The notes beneath the pieces were generated by a model. The model was not told where the DNA came from. It was given only the letters and a program-made list of their open reading frames with translations, and searched no databases. Both the position numbers and the translations under genes were made by a program. A DNA stretch of 64,000 nt, taken from NCBI RefSeq assembly GCF_019320115.1, contig NC_089581.1, forward strand, positions 68,614,485-68,678,484, read 5' to 3'. The DNA comes from Miscanthus floridulus (lineage: Eukaryota; Streptophyta; Magnoliopsida; Poales; Poaceae). Numbering within the stretch: the first letter of the stretch is position 1; each line of letters begins with the position of its first letter. Shown here piece after piece: positions 42,797-53,631 of the stretch.

Positions 42797-45197
42797 TCAA
42801 GCTTTAGGAATCCAAACTTGTTGAGGGCCCTTCACCTTCTTAACAAGTGACTTAGCCACCCAAATCTTCTTAGGCCTATTCTTGTTAGGGGGACCTAAGA
42901 ACATGACTTTCATCTTTCCCCTAGAATCCTTTCTAAGCATGTAGTGAGCATTGAAAGCAAAAGGTCTAGCATGCTTGGGCAAGGGTTGTGGCGGTGGAGT
43001 TTGGAACTCATGAGCAAAATGGCCTTCTTGTCCACACTCAAAACATCTCTTTGGCTTTGGCTTTAGCTTTGATTGTTGTTGTTGAACTTGAGCCTTCTTC
43101 TTCTCTACACTTGCCACATATCCAATGCCACTTCTATCCATCTTCATGACGGTGTTCATGAGTAGCTCACTTTGGAGGTGCTTGCCTCTAGCAAACTTGC
43201 TCAATCCAATCTTGAGATGCTCTTTCTCCAACTTGAGCTTCTTATTTTCTTCCTTTAGAGCATCATCTTTCTTCTCTTCCTTGAGCTTCTTGTTTTCATC
43301 TTTGAGCTTATCATTCTCAAGGATCAACTCTTTGTCATGATCAAGAGTTTCTAGCACAATGGTGTTGTGGCTTTTCATTTCTTCAAGATCTTTCATAAGC
43401 TTTTCATTTGTGTTCTTGAGCTTGACATATTCATCATAGTCATTGCACTCAACCACTTGCTTGCCTTTGCCACTAGATCCTTGCTCAATGCTCTCATCAA
43501 TTAAATCATCACATGATGTAGCTATATCAATCTTAACAACATGGTTAGTAGCATCATGTGGCTCATTTGGTAAAAATTCTTGAGCAATAACAAGAGTATC
43601 ATGATTGATCTTAAGAGTAGTGTATTCATCTTTTAGCTTATTGTGGCTAGTAATGAGCTCATTGTGCACCCACTCAAGTTTATCATGTTGATCTTTAAGC
43701 TCTTTCTTAGAAGATTTGAGCTCCTTGAGTTTGGATGATATAGCATCATTTGTTTCTTTGAGCTCAACATTAGCCTTTTCCAATGTATCACATTTAGCTA
43801 AGAGTGAATCATTTTTAGCATCAAGCTTTTCATTTTTAACTCTACTCTTTCTAATGATCTTAGTGTATTTTCTTAGTATTTTGACAAGATCATCATATGA
43901 AGGTGAATCATCATCATCGCTATTGCTATCATCATCACTAGCTTGCTCATCATCACTACTATCATCATTCTTAGTTACCTTACGTTCACCCTTGGCCATA
44001 AGGCATAGGTGTGTAGAGGATGATGGCGATGGTGGCGGTGAAGATGAAAGATCAATAGCAATGGTGGCCACCTTCTCATTGTCACTATCATCATTAGATG
44101 ATCCACTAGATGAATCAATGTCCGTGAGTCAATCACCGACGATGTAGGCCTTTCCACTCTTCTTCTTCTTGTGGAAGTCCCTCTTTTTGCCATCTCTCTT
44201 CTTGTATGGCTTGTTCTTCTTCTTCTCATCTTCATCTTCATTACTTGAGTCATCTTTCTTGCCCTTGTTCTTGTTCTTGAACTTGTCTTTCTTGGGCTTG
44301 GGGCATTGATGTGCTAGATGACCAAGTTCCCCATAATTGAAGCAATCCATTTCGGAGATTGGCTTTCTTCTAGAGCTTGTGAAGAACTTCTTCTTGCCAT
44401 CGAACTTGATGCCACTCTTGTTTAGCTTCTTTAGCATCTTGGTGGCTTTCTTCACCATGAGAGCAAGATTTTCATCTTCATCTTCTTCATCACTTGAGCT
44501 CTCATACTCAAGTCTTGCTTTGCCCTTGTCTTGGATAGCTTTGAATGCTAAGTCTTTCTCTTTCTTCTTGGTAGAGGATGAGCCATCTTGTGGCGTGATG
44601 TGCATGTACATCTCATGAGCATTGATCTTTCCCAAGATTTATGTCGGTGTAGTGGTGGAAAGATCACCTTGGTGTAGCACGGTCACAATGTGCCCATATT
44701 TGTCAATGGGGAGGACACTCAAGATCTTTCTCACAACGTCGGATGGTGACATTTGAGTAAGTCCAAGCCCATTGACTTCCTCTACAAGAACATTCAAATG
44801 TGAATACATCTCATTAGCACATTCTTTGGGAAGCATCTTAAATGAATTTAGCTTTTTAATCACAAGATGATAGCATTCCTCATGCTCACTCTTGGTTCCC
44901 TCATGGAGCGCACAAACATCCGATAATAGTGCATGGGAGTCTTTGTGGTTCCTTATGCGGTTGAACACATCTTTGCAAAGACCTCTAAAGATGGTGTTGT
45001 GAGCCTTTACATTCCATTTTTTCATAGTTAACATCATCGCCTTGTAGGTTAGTAGCATCCCGAGGTTTTGGGAAGCCTTGTGAGGCAGCTCTAAGAATAC
45101 CAATGTCTAGAGCTTCTAAGTACGCCTCCATGAGGATTTTCCAATATGGAAAGTCATCTCTCTCAAAGATAGGAGGAGGTCCATCCCCGTGAGACAT
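42797..45197 (-). pseudogene. gag of Sirevirus D, three pieces
   Basis: N-terminal piece 44985-45197 (FERDDFPYWKILMEAYLEA). After a frameshift at a T6 run (45017-45022) the capsid-like piece 44639-45103 follows, and after an in-frame TAA (44639-44641) the piece 44129-44635 with the knuckle CFNYGELGHLAHQC. After an in-frame TGA comes 42797-44071, a long coiled-coil-prone Lys/Glu stretch ending with a second knuckle, CFECGQEGHFAHEF. Each knuckle lacks one zinc ligand (Cys to Tyr; last Cys to Phe). The long gag with a coiled-coil region is typical of Sireviruses. Confidence 0.8.
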
Positions 45198-45236
45198 CTT
45201 GCTCTAAGCGGTTAAGCTTAAAAACATGAGCACAAG

Positions 45237-45250
45237 GCTCTGATACCAAT
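45237..45250 (-). other. Primer binding site of Sirevirus D
   Basis: The - strand reads TTGGTATCAGAGCC directly after the LTR end, the complement of the initiator-Met tRNA 3' end used by plant copia elements. Confidence 0.9.
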
Positions 45251-46766
45251 TGAAATGATCAAGATGCCCAAGAGGGGGGTGAATTGGGCTAATTCTAAAT
45301 TTTCTTGCAATAATCAAATCCTACGGTTAGCCCAATTAACCCCTTGTGCCTAGAATAGTGTTTCTATTAATCTAACGCACAACGGAACCTATGTTCCAAA
45401 CTTACTCTAGCATGGCAATTCTATAAATGTAAAGACAAGTATTGAATTGCTCAAAGTAAATGCTCAAAGTAAATAGAGAGAGGAACGTGGCAATGTTTTG
45501 CCGAGGTATCGGAGAGTCACCACTCCCCACTAGTCCTCATTGGAGCACCCACGCAAGGGTGTAGCCCCCTTGATCCGCGCAAGGATCAAGTGCTCTCTAC
45601 GGGTTGATTCTTCGACACTCCGTCGCGGCTAATCACCCAAAACCGCTCACAACTTGAGTTGGGTCACCCACAAGCTCCGCCGGGTGATCACCAAGCTCCC
45701 AATCACCACCAAGCTGTCTAGGTGATGGCGAACACCAAGAGTAACAAGCATGAACTCTCACTTGACCATGCAAAGCCTAATGAGAACGGTGGATGCACAC
45801 TTTGCTACTCTTGATTCACTAATGAGGCTACTCTCTTGGATTCATGAATCTCAATCACCTCACTAGGACATTGCTCTTCTTGGCACTCACAAACGTGTTT
45901 TTCAGCTGTTGGAATGAGCAAAAGTGACTCCACACATGAGTGGAGCTTCTATTTATAAGGCAGCCTGAAAAACGGACCGTTATGAGCTTCTGCGGGGTGA
46001 CCGGACGCTCCGATCATGTTGATCAGACGCTCCAGTCAGTTCAACCCGCATTCTAGTGATAAAGTGTTGTCTGGACGCTGGCAGGGTCCGATCACCACTG
46101 ACCGGACACGTCCGGTCACATTAAACCCTCACTGGAACCTTACTGTACTTGACTGGATGCTAAACCCCCAGGGTCCGGTCGTAGATTCCCTTCTCTGGAA
46201 CCTTACTAGAGTTGACCGGATGCTGGACATCAGCGTCCGGTCATTTGACCTCTCCAGCGTCCGGTCGCACCGAACATAATTTCCTTGATCAAATGAACTG
46301 ATCAGATCCTACGGCCAGCGTCCGGTCAGCATTTGACCCTCCATTCACTTCCAACTCTCGATCATATGTGAATGAAGTTTGCTCCAATGGATCTTAGGCA
46401 TATTGAGGAGCTACCTAGTGCTAGTTTTAACAAGTGTGCACTACACCTAACTCACTAGAGTCACCTAGGTCAAGCTACTCGTCCATACCCCCCTTAATAG
46501 TACGGCCAAAGGAAAAACAAAGTCCTAAACTACTCTAAGTGTCTCTCCAACTCCAACCGACACTTAGAACTAGTCATCCTTAACCTTGTCGTCCATCCTT
46601 TGAAAACCGAAACGATTTCCATCGTAGGGGCATGACAACCTTGATTGCCCAATTGATCTCCATTACCATGACCTAACTTATTTGCCTCTACAAAACACAC
46701 GTTATCATAATAATTTTGTATTGTCATTAATCACCGAAACCCAACAAAGGGGCCTAGATGCTTTCA
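45251..46766 (-). repeat. 5' LTR of Sirevirus D
   Basis: 1,516 bp. Matches the 3' LTR with scattered substitutions, one insertion (about 46,012-46,035) and one deletion (about 46,177). TATA box on the - strand at 45949-45957. Contains the near-palindrome GACCGGACACGTCCGGTC at about 46,102. Confidence 0.92.
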
Positions 46767-48670
46767 AACTCGCTCCAAATTTGGGAGAGGGGGAGGCAGC
46801 GAAGAAGCAGTCAATATAATGTCTCATTTGTGCTAGAGGATGAACTGCCACATAACGTCTCCGAGTAACACCAGCCCCTCGGGAGTTGCGTAGTCTATCC
46901 TCCACTGCATGAACTCGGGCTTCACTGTATGCACCTCGACCCTAGTGTAGTCCAGCGGTATCTTATTATTGTGGTGTAAGCCACTGGGAGGATGTGCCAC
47001 ACCCATTGCCACCTCCATCACAGTGTTCTACTGGCCGCTGAGAAACACCAAGGTGCAACTAGTTGGTTCCCGTATGCGATCGACTAGGGTTGTGGCTGTA
47101 GTGGAACCTTGGCTGCTAGGGACTTTCGGAGTGCTGCCAACTAATGCCAGTTCTCCCAGTGGCGTCACTAATATCCGTGGCTCCATAGATAGTCCTTGCT
47201 CCTCCAACGCCTTCGCAACTAGAGCCTTCACTTGGAGCTCAAGACTAGTCTCCCAGTCTCGGCCATGTTTCTTGTACATGTGCCTATCCTCTTCGAATCC
47301 TTGCTTCCAGGTCATCCTTTTCCCTAGCCCCCTGGTGCGGCCTATGTGCTCCTTGTTTCCCAAGCCAAGGCTAAGCTCGTCCCTCTCTCTGGAAGGATTG
47401 AATGAGCCCTTCTCCTTGTCTTCAACATATTTCAGTATCCTTGATACCGCCTCTTGGGTCTTCGGCTTATCAAACTTAAGATTACTGCTGGATGATTCTG
47501 TACTCCTCGCATATATCCAGTTCCTTGAGCGTACCTTCAAATTTGTCACATCGATATTCCTAGCAGCTGCGGCCTCTTTGTCCATCTTCCTAAACTGCTC
47601 TTCCTTGGCATAGTAGCCACCGGGGCCTAGATGATGGTGGTGTTTGTTCCTCTCCGCCATCTCGGTGTTACGGGCACTGAGCTCCAATGCCTCCGGTGAA
47701 GTCTTCTGAGCCACAAGCTCCTCCCATTGACTAGGAGTTATTTTGCCGAACTCGTTGAAGGGAGTTAACCCATTTTGGATATACTTCATGTTGAGCTCTG
47801 ACCTTCAACGTCGGAATGACTCTCCCATCATCCTGAGAGCATTTTTTTACCAATTCATGCTTACCCTCCAGAAATCTAAAATTAACCTTCAGCTACCTAT
47901 CCCATAGTGCATTCTTTATGTTCTCTGCTACCTCTTTCCAGTTAGGGATTGCTGGGTTCAATTTATCTATTACTAGGGCCCCGATCGCATTACGGAATTT
48001 TCCTCTTAATTCCTTCAGCTCAAGGATCTCCCCTGCTGGCCCAACCTCCATTATCACATAGCATGCCTTATCTGGATATAGATTTCTTTTTCTATTCCCT
48101 TATTTCCTCTTAGGCTTGGTAGTCATGGTTGTGTCTTGAGTTTGTGGAGCAGAGGCATCATGATCTGTCTCTGTGGCTGTTGCCTCTGCTCTCCTTTCCT
48201 CTACTCCGTCTTGTCCAGCAAGATGTCACGGACGTCTACGTCATATTTTATGAGTTTCAGGAGGGACCTATATATACAACAGGTCAAAGTGTTAGCAGAG
48301 GTAACACAGCCAAAGATTTAGGAAAATTTACAAGCTAAGGCTTTTTCCCTACCTCCTCGTTCGGGTCAAAATTCTTGTCCAAATCTTCCTCCGTTGGCCT
48401 CCTTCTGGCTTCACGTGGGAAAGGATCATCGGGAGTTTCATATCCCTCTTCTGAGTCATCATCATCATCTTCTTCTTCGCCTTCAGCAGCCTCTCCTTCG
48501 GGGCCTTCCTCCTCGTCACACTGCTCCTGAGTAAGCATCACTTCTAGATCCTTTTCTACCTTGTTATCGAACTGTTCCTGAGTAAGCTGGTCCTCTATTG
48601 CTTGCTCCTCAAGGGTTGACTGCTCATTAGGCTCGGGGCTTTGGGCTGAACTGTCTGGTGTCCGCGACAT
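46767..48670 (-). pseudogene. CACTA gene, N-terminal part: Transposase_24-like
   Basis: The first exon (48335-48670) encodes an acidic low-complexity start (EEDDDDDSEEGYETPDD) from the ATG at 48,670. A second conserved stretch begins near 48,110 (PDKACYVIMEVG, KFRNAIGALVIDKLNP). The 253-codon frame 47028-47789 holds the Transposase_24-type block: PSQWEELVAQKTSPEALELS and HHHLGPGGYYAKEEQFRKM. After an in-frame TAG (about 47,025-47,027) the same frame continues through GDVMWQFILWHKRDIIL to the Sirevirus junction at 46,767. The gene continues at 33,690. In other plants such proteins accompany CACTA transposases; the role is not established. Confidence 0.65.
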
Positions 48671-49215
48671 TATTTCGTGCTTTGTTCTAATATATGCAAG
48701 AAAGTGTGCTTTAGGTACGTGAGAAGGTATAAGAAATAAAAAAAGGTCTATAAACCAAAGTAGTCCTATAAAACAACAATATATAAAAAAATGAGTAGTA
48801 GCGGTAGTAGAGGCCTCAGAAACATGTCAATCATCATTTGATCATGAACTTGGAGCATCAAGGCATCATAACAGAGAAGAGAGGAGAAGGTAATGTAGGG
48901 GCGGCTGCTAATGATGCCAAGTTCCTCACAAGTTCTTGATCATCAGCTCATATTCCATATAATGTATGGACTTGGACAATTTCATCATCGGCAAAACAAA
49001 GGAGAGGAGAGGAGAGGGAAGATTTGGCAAAAAAAAAAGCAGGTGCTGCTTCCAAAACATAGAGGATAGGAAAGGTGGCAACAAATAGAGGAGAGGGGAG
49101 ATTTGGCAACAAGTAGAAGAGGAGTACAGAGAAGACAACAAGTACAGAGAAGATTAGTAGCCACCTGCCACAATAGTGTATTTTTAATTTTTACTAAAAC
49201 TTGAGGATCATCGTA
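48671..49215. other. 5' flank of the CACTA gene and purine-rich DNA
   Basis: No coding sequence supported. The subterminal-like word tgtaggggcggct sits at about 48,895. 48,997-49,145 is purine-rich with short repeats of 'agaggggagatttggcaaca' type. The right CACTA end was not recognised. Confidence 0.45.
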
Positions 49216-49410
49216 ATACTGACAAATGACAATGTAAGAAGAATAATATAAATACAAGGATTATTTCTACAATGTAAGACGAATAATACTGACAAATGAC
49301 AAATGTAAGAATAACAGGTGACTGCAAAATGTAAATGTGACTGCAAAATTACAAATGACAAATGATTTGTAAGAATAACAGGTGACTGCAAAATGTAAAT
49401 GTGCTTCTAA
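49216..49410. repeat. Short tandem and interspersed repeats, AT-rich
   Basis: The words 'actgacaaatgacaaatg', 'gtaagaataacaggtgactg' and 'caaaatgtaaatgtg' recur two to three times in overlapping arrangement. Non-coding. Confidence 0.75.
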
Positions 49411-50360
49411 ATGTGGGTTATCCATTTAGTTTATTAATTCTCAATGGTTAGGATAGAAAAGGGTGACCTGTTACCTTAGTCTGATCTTTAGTTCGGGTCA
49501 CTTCCCTGCTTGGTAATCCCAGGATTACCCGGAATGGTTGTAACCGTTAAAACTCTACTTCTACTTAATGAAACACATGTCACAAGGACATGTTCGTGAA
49601 AAAAATATACAGCTATAATAGGAAAACATGATCAACCGATTAGACCTAACAATAGTAAATTTGCTCTATCACCACCAGTTCCTTTTTTGCTTCGAATGAG
49701 CTGTACCTCAGTAGTATAACAAAGTTTGAAATCACAGTCTAGATATATGTTCATGCGATGAACTGGCATGAAAAAGAATAGAGAAGACTGGGACGTTTCA
49801 ACATCTAGAAGCTGCCACCTTGATGCAAGTACAGAGATGACTGCTCTTTCTTTTCTGCCATTTTGCTCTTGCAAATCCCACTTATTGATGACATAAGGTA
49901 CAGCAAGAGCATCAGTTAGGATGGAGGCCTCTTTCTGAAAGGTGCAATGAAGCACACAGGTGATAGGTCATCAGTGGTCACTTGATTATGCAGTTGGCCA
50001 GCAGCACATCAGGAATAGTGCAGTGGAAATCCAGGAACTCTCAACTTACTGCTTGATTAGTATGCTTGTCATCGCAACAATATATCAGAAAAAGAAAGAT
50101 GATAGTAAAGAAGAGATGCTTGGATGTGACTATCATGCCTACTTTCCTGAATAAATAGCATGATTGGATTTTTGCGTTCAAAAAAAAAATGATTGGATTT
50201 GGACCGGTACTGCATCCGGATGGCAGCCTCTGCATTCTGAATTATTGTATCTACACAGGCACTGTTCTGTTACTATGAATGTACAGAGACTCAGAGAGAG
50301 GGAGAGAGAGAGAGAGGTCATATGTGAATTATTGTAAAATGATCAGTCTGAAATTCTCCT
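49411..50360. other. Low-copy DNA, no gene confirmed
   Basis: A 107-codon - strand frame (49632-49955) has an ordinary protein-like composition (VPYVINKWDLQEQNGRKERA) but no domain I can name. It could be a fragment of a host gene or chance. A GA-rich tract lies at about 50,289-50,317. Confidence 0.35.
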
Positions 50361-51176
50361 CATCACTCGTGTCATATTTCATTACTGATGCTATAGATAG
50401 ACATACATGGTCTATAATTCATACTTCATACTTCATACTTCATCACTAGTGTGGCCTGGTGGGCGTGGGACAAGAAAAGCGCCTTTCGGAGGCCACATCC
50501 AGCAGCAATGCAGAGGCCATACGGGAATGCCGCCGGCCGGCGGCCCCAGGGGCAGCCAGCCAGCAGGGAAAAAGTGTCCTGACAGCCCAGAAACAAAGAG
50601 GGCAGGCTCTGGCTGTGGCTGATGTATGGTCGGATTTGACCTTTCCCAGAGAAGAAAGATGCCTGCTCTCCTCTGTCTGCTGTGTTCTTTTTCCGCAAAA
50701 GATCCTAACCGCCAAAACCAAAACGGCAGAAGAAAGAGCAAATTATAAACAAGAGAGGGAGCAAACAAAAGGGTTAGTTGTGTTCTGCAGAGAGGGCTGA
50801 ATCCAAGGGCTCGCCGCATCTTGTTCTTGTCTGCCGATGAAAGTCTCCCCTCCCATAAGGATTACATTATTATTTAGGGCAATATCAAGTAGTACAGCAT
50901 TAGCAGTACATAGAAGAGACAAACAAGAGGTAAGGACTGTTGCTGTTGATGAAACAATGTTGACAGCAGACGAGGGCAGAATTGTGATTGTTTTAGAAGT
51001 ACAACATTACTGCATTAGTTTTTTCTTGGTTTCTGCCTATAGTGTGCTATGGACAAACCATTTGGCAGGTAATCAAAATTTAGCACCTCCCCTAATTAAT
51101 TCGTTGAATAAAACCCAGTTTGTTTTCAAAGGAAAAAGACACGAGTGATGAAGTATGAAGTATGACACGAGTGATG
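50361..51176. mobile_element. Inverted-repeat-bounded element of unknown class
   Basis: The right arm 51,139-51,176 (acacgagtgatg, a tatgaagtatg word, then atgacacgagtgatg) is the inverse of two left-arm pieces at 50,361-50,375 and 50,429-50,452. About 55 bp separate the left pieces, of which 36 bp (50,378-50,413) recur at 52,081-52,116. The interior holds a GC-rich stretch (50,450-50,640) unlike its surroundings but no recognisable protein. It may be a small DNA transposon that captured host sequence. Confidence 0.45.
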
Positions 51177-51327
51177 TATATGATAGAAGATTGCTAGGGG
51201 ATCCGAACGTCATATTGTTGTTCGGTGTTGCATAGGCTTATAAACCTGAAATATTTAGACATGCTATATCACATACATTCATGATGAGAACTAGGCCGGG
51301 TGCTCTCCTCCCAAAGGGCAAACATGA

Positions 51328-51658
51328 AGGCCCTCTTTTGGAACAGAGGAAAGCAAAATCGCAGGAATAGGAAAATCATAGGAACATCACAGCAATGTAG
51401 TTGCAAAACAGAGGATTGAAAAATATAGGAATTTTGATGGAGTGATCATTTAGACAGGACATAGGAGAAACGTAGGATTTCTACCAAGAGCTTTGAGTGG
51501 ATGTTAGATTTCCTGTAGTTTTCCTCCAAAACAGCCGGCAAAGGAAAAATTCCAGCATTATTCCTATACTCCATTCCTATGAACCAAATGCATGAACAAT
51601 GGAAATTCCTATAGGATTCCTGATCCTATGTTTTTCTTCTGTTTTTCCTAGGAGACCT
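51328..51658. mobile_element. hAT-like MITE
   Basis: The left end aggccctcttttggaacag and the right end (inverse aggtctcctaggaaaaacag) are imperfect inverted repeats. The interior repeats 'aggaat', 'ataggaa' and 'ttcctat' words in inverse orientation. The flanks 'aacatgaa' and 'aacattgc' share five of eight bases, compatible with a decayed 8-bp hAT target duplication. Confidence 0.55.
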
Positions 51659-51713
51659 AACATTGCTTCTTCGAGACATGTCCTGTCTGCTAACATTTTT
51701 TAGTTATTTTCAG

Positions 51714-52019
51714 AAGACATCTTGTTCGGTGTCAAGCTGTCCTTGTCTTCTGCCAGAGAATTACAGGCTGGATGGCATCGCATTTGATTCACGTGAAGAG
51801 ATTGGAATCAAATTCTTTACAGGTTCAGATGAACAGGAGGAATTTATGAAATTGTTGCTGTCTAAATGCAACACGGTAACCCTTAAAAGGGTGGACATTA
51901 CGGTACCACTTGCCCCTAATTCTTCGGAGATCAAGGAGGTTGTTGAAAGGATCCACAGCGTGTGCCATCCTAACAGCAAGATCCAATTTAACGTGCACGC
52001 CATGCCGTTGGCCTCCTAA
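51714..52019 (+). pseudogene. Last exon of an F-box/FBD-like gene (remnant or partial)
   Basis: A splice-acceptor-like ttattttcag ends at 51,713 and an open frame of 101 codons follows to the stop at 52,017-52,019. The peptide (EEFMKLLLSKCNTVTLKRV, then CHPNSKIQFNVHA) resembles the C-terminal end of grass F-box/LRR/FBD proteins, in which a 'L-L-K-C-A-P-M-L-K-R' type block precedes the terminus. Such proteins are substrate adaptors of SCF ubiquitin ligases. No F-box or upstream exon was found in the preceding 1.5 kb, which is occupied by a MITE and the inverted-repeat element. The gene may be truncated. Confidence 0.45.
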
Positions 52020-52380
52020 TATAGAGGACGCTCATGCAATAGCCCTTCAAAGGAAAAAATGAGTCATATTTTATCTATAATTCATTACTGATGCTATAGA
52101 TAGACATACATGGTCTGCTATAGCCAGACTGATATCAAGGTATCTTCAAGTGCTACAAAAAAGACAGTGTAAAGAAAGGAGTTTTATATATTAGTAGGAC
52201 TTCTTAGAAAAAGATTCACAAACCAATCTACTACATCATGTGCTATATTTTCCATCTGTGTCACTAATCTATTGTTGTAACGGTCATGGAAGGAAGATAC
52301 ATTACTGCCCAATCAAGACAAGGCACTGGCTGGGCATTTCATCGAGCATATGCAAGGCATCAGGCGATGGAACCTAGCTA
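52020..52380. other. 3' flank of the F-box-like exon, no gene
   Basis: AT-rich, non-coding. Contains the second copy (52,081-52,116) of the 36-bp word found at 50,378-50,413. Confidence 0.5.
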
Positions 52381-52480
52381 CCAAAGTTCATAGAGCAACC
52401 AAAGTTCGTAGAGCAACCAGAGTTCGTAGAGCAACCAGAGATCGTACTTAATAGAGCAAGCAGAGTTCGTAGAGCAAGTA
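52381..52480. repeat. 18-bp minisatellite
   Basis: About five units of ccaaagttcgtagagcaa with small changes; one unit is lengthened by 7 bp. The unit is a multiple of three, so frames stay open, but nothing suggests coding. Confidence 0.85.
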
Positions 52481-52556
52481 GAGATCTGACACTTACCGGT
52501 TCAGATGGACGATGTGCACTGGTGTGCGGGGCGGGATGCCGGGGTGCGGGGGCAGG

Positions 52557-52866
52557 TGTCGGTGTTTTGAATCACCGACTAGTAAATTTATGACTTACAT
52601 GTCTGGCCTAGATGGTGTGCTCGGAGGACATAAGAAATTATAATGGTTCGGGCAGTATGTCCCTATGTCTAGTCTGTTCCTGCTTGTGTTACCGACACTA
52701 GTTTGTAGTAGGGGTTACAAATGGACAAGAGAGAGAGCAGGTCCCAAGTCTCTGGTAAAAGGGTCGGACGGAGTTGAGTCTCGTTGAGCTCGTTCAGCCA
52801 TTCATCGTGCCCTTCATGGAGCGTCCTGCTTCCCCTTTTATAGATGAAGGGGAAGACGCAAGTTAC

Positions 52867-52906
<40 letters not shown>

Positions 52907-53631
52907 TGAGGAGGAGGAAGGCCTCCGGGGTTGCGGCGCCCTTCATCACCTTTATGCGGGTCCCACCGGTCATATAGATGATGACGGGGATGACTCCACG
53001 TCACGACCTTGTTCAACACAGGCGCTATATGCGGGTGTCGTCAGCCGGTCGTGGCACTCCATTCCATCCCGGCGAGCGGCATGGTAAGCAGATACCCCCG
53101 TCGGAAGTCATACGGGGATTAGGTAGCATAGCGCTGGCACGCCCGACACTGTTGGCGATGTGAGTTCTTAGGTATGGCCCATCGTGGCCTAGGGTCACGT
53201 CAAGACATGCCTACTCCCTTTCCGGTGTTAGAAGTTTGACCCTAGGTTTGTACTCTTAGACCCATAGTGGTTGGAGGCAGTACAAACCCCTGTCGGGCGA
53301 GGCGGAATCCCCCTTCGAGGGGTCTAGCGAGGCAAAGTCTGTGCTCGAGGGGTTGGGCGAGATGGAGCCCGTGCCCTTAGGGTCAGCCATGATGGAGCCT
53401 ATGCCCAAGGGGTCTGATGGGACAGAGCCCGCGCCCTTGGGGCCATGCGTGATGGAGCCCACGCCCTCGGGGTTGGGCGACATAGAGCCCACATCCTCGG
53501 GGCCGGGCGAGACGGAGCCCATACCTTCTGGGTTGGGCAAGACTAAAATACAATCTTGACCATCTAGGTGAGTTAGCATTCATGACCCTCAGCTTCCTTC
53601 TTCTAGGTATCCCTAATACTGATATCCAACA
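52557..53631 (-). repeat. 3' LTR of element C
   Basis: 1,075 bp, TGTCGGTGTT...ATCCAACA. It carries the (GA)n tract (about 52,868-52,903), a TATA box on the - strand (52835-52843) and the 30-bp array (about 53,290-53,550). The polypurine tract on the - strand reads GGCTCGGGGGCTAC. Confidence 0.9.
53290..53550. repeat. 30-bp tandem array in the LTR of element C
   Basis: Same unit type and number as in B's 3' LTR, with unit-by-unit substitutions. Both strands remain open across it. Confidence 0.85.

Larger units (their letters stand above)
33691..46766 (-). mobile_element. Sirevirus-type copia retrotransposon D
   Basis: A 13,076-bp element bounded by 1.52-kb LTRs (33691-35211 and 45251-46766) and the target duplication AACTT/AACTC. 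On the - strand it has an initiator-Met primer site (TTGGTATCAGAGCC, at about 45,237-45,250) and an AAAAAGGGGGAGAT polypurine tract at 35,212. A long gag with a coiled-coil region, protease-integrase, RT-RNase H, and a long 3' region with an env-like pseudogene complete it; that layout is typical of Sireviruses (SIRE/Maximus, Opie/Ji type). It lies inside the CACTA protease gene. Confidence 0.92.
31235..48950 (-). mobile_element. CACTA (En/Spm) element, split by Sirevirus D
   Basis: The left terminus CACTACTAAAAAAAACA at 31,235 is a canonical CACTA end, followed by a subterminal array. A - strand gene with Transposase_24-like and Ulp1-like parts lies on both sides of the Sirevirus insertion (33,691-46,766); removing that insertion leaves about 4.6 kb. 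No TNP2-type transposase frame was found, so the element appears non-autonomous or truncated. The right terminus was not found. A subterminal-type word (tgtaggggcggct) at about 48,895 suggests the end is not far beyond, so the end given here is approximate. Confidence 0.75.

Noticed and set aside
49150..49180. Candidate right terminus of the CACTA element (caatagtg)
   Set aside because: Only TAGTG matches; the inverse of the left terminus and a matching 3-bp duplication are missing.
49632..49955. 107-codon - frame with protein-like composition
   Set aside because: No domain recognised and no supporting exon structure; not called as a gene.
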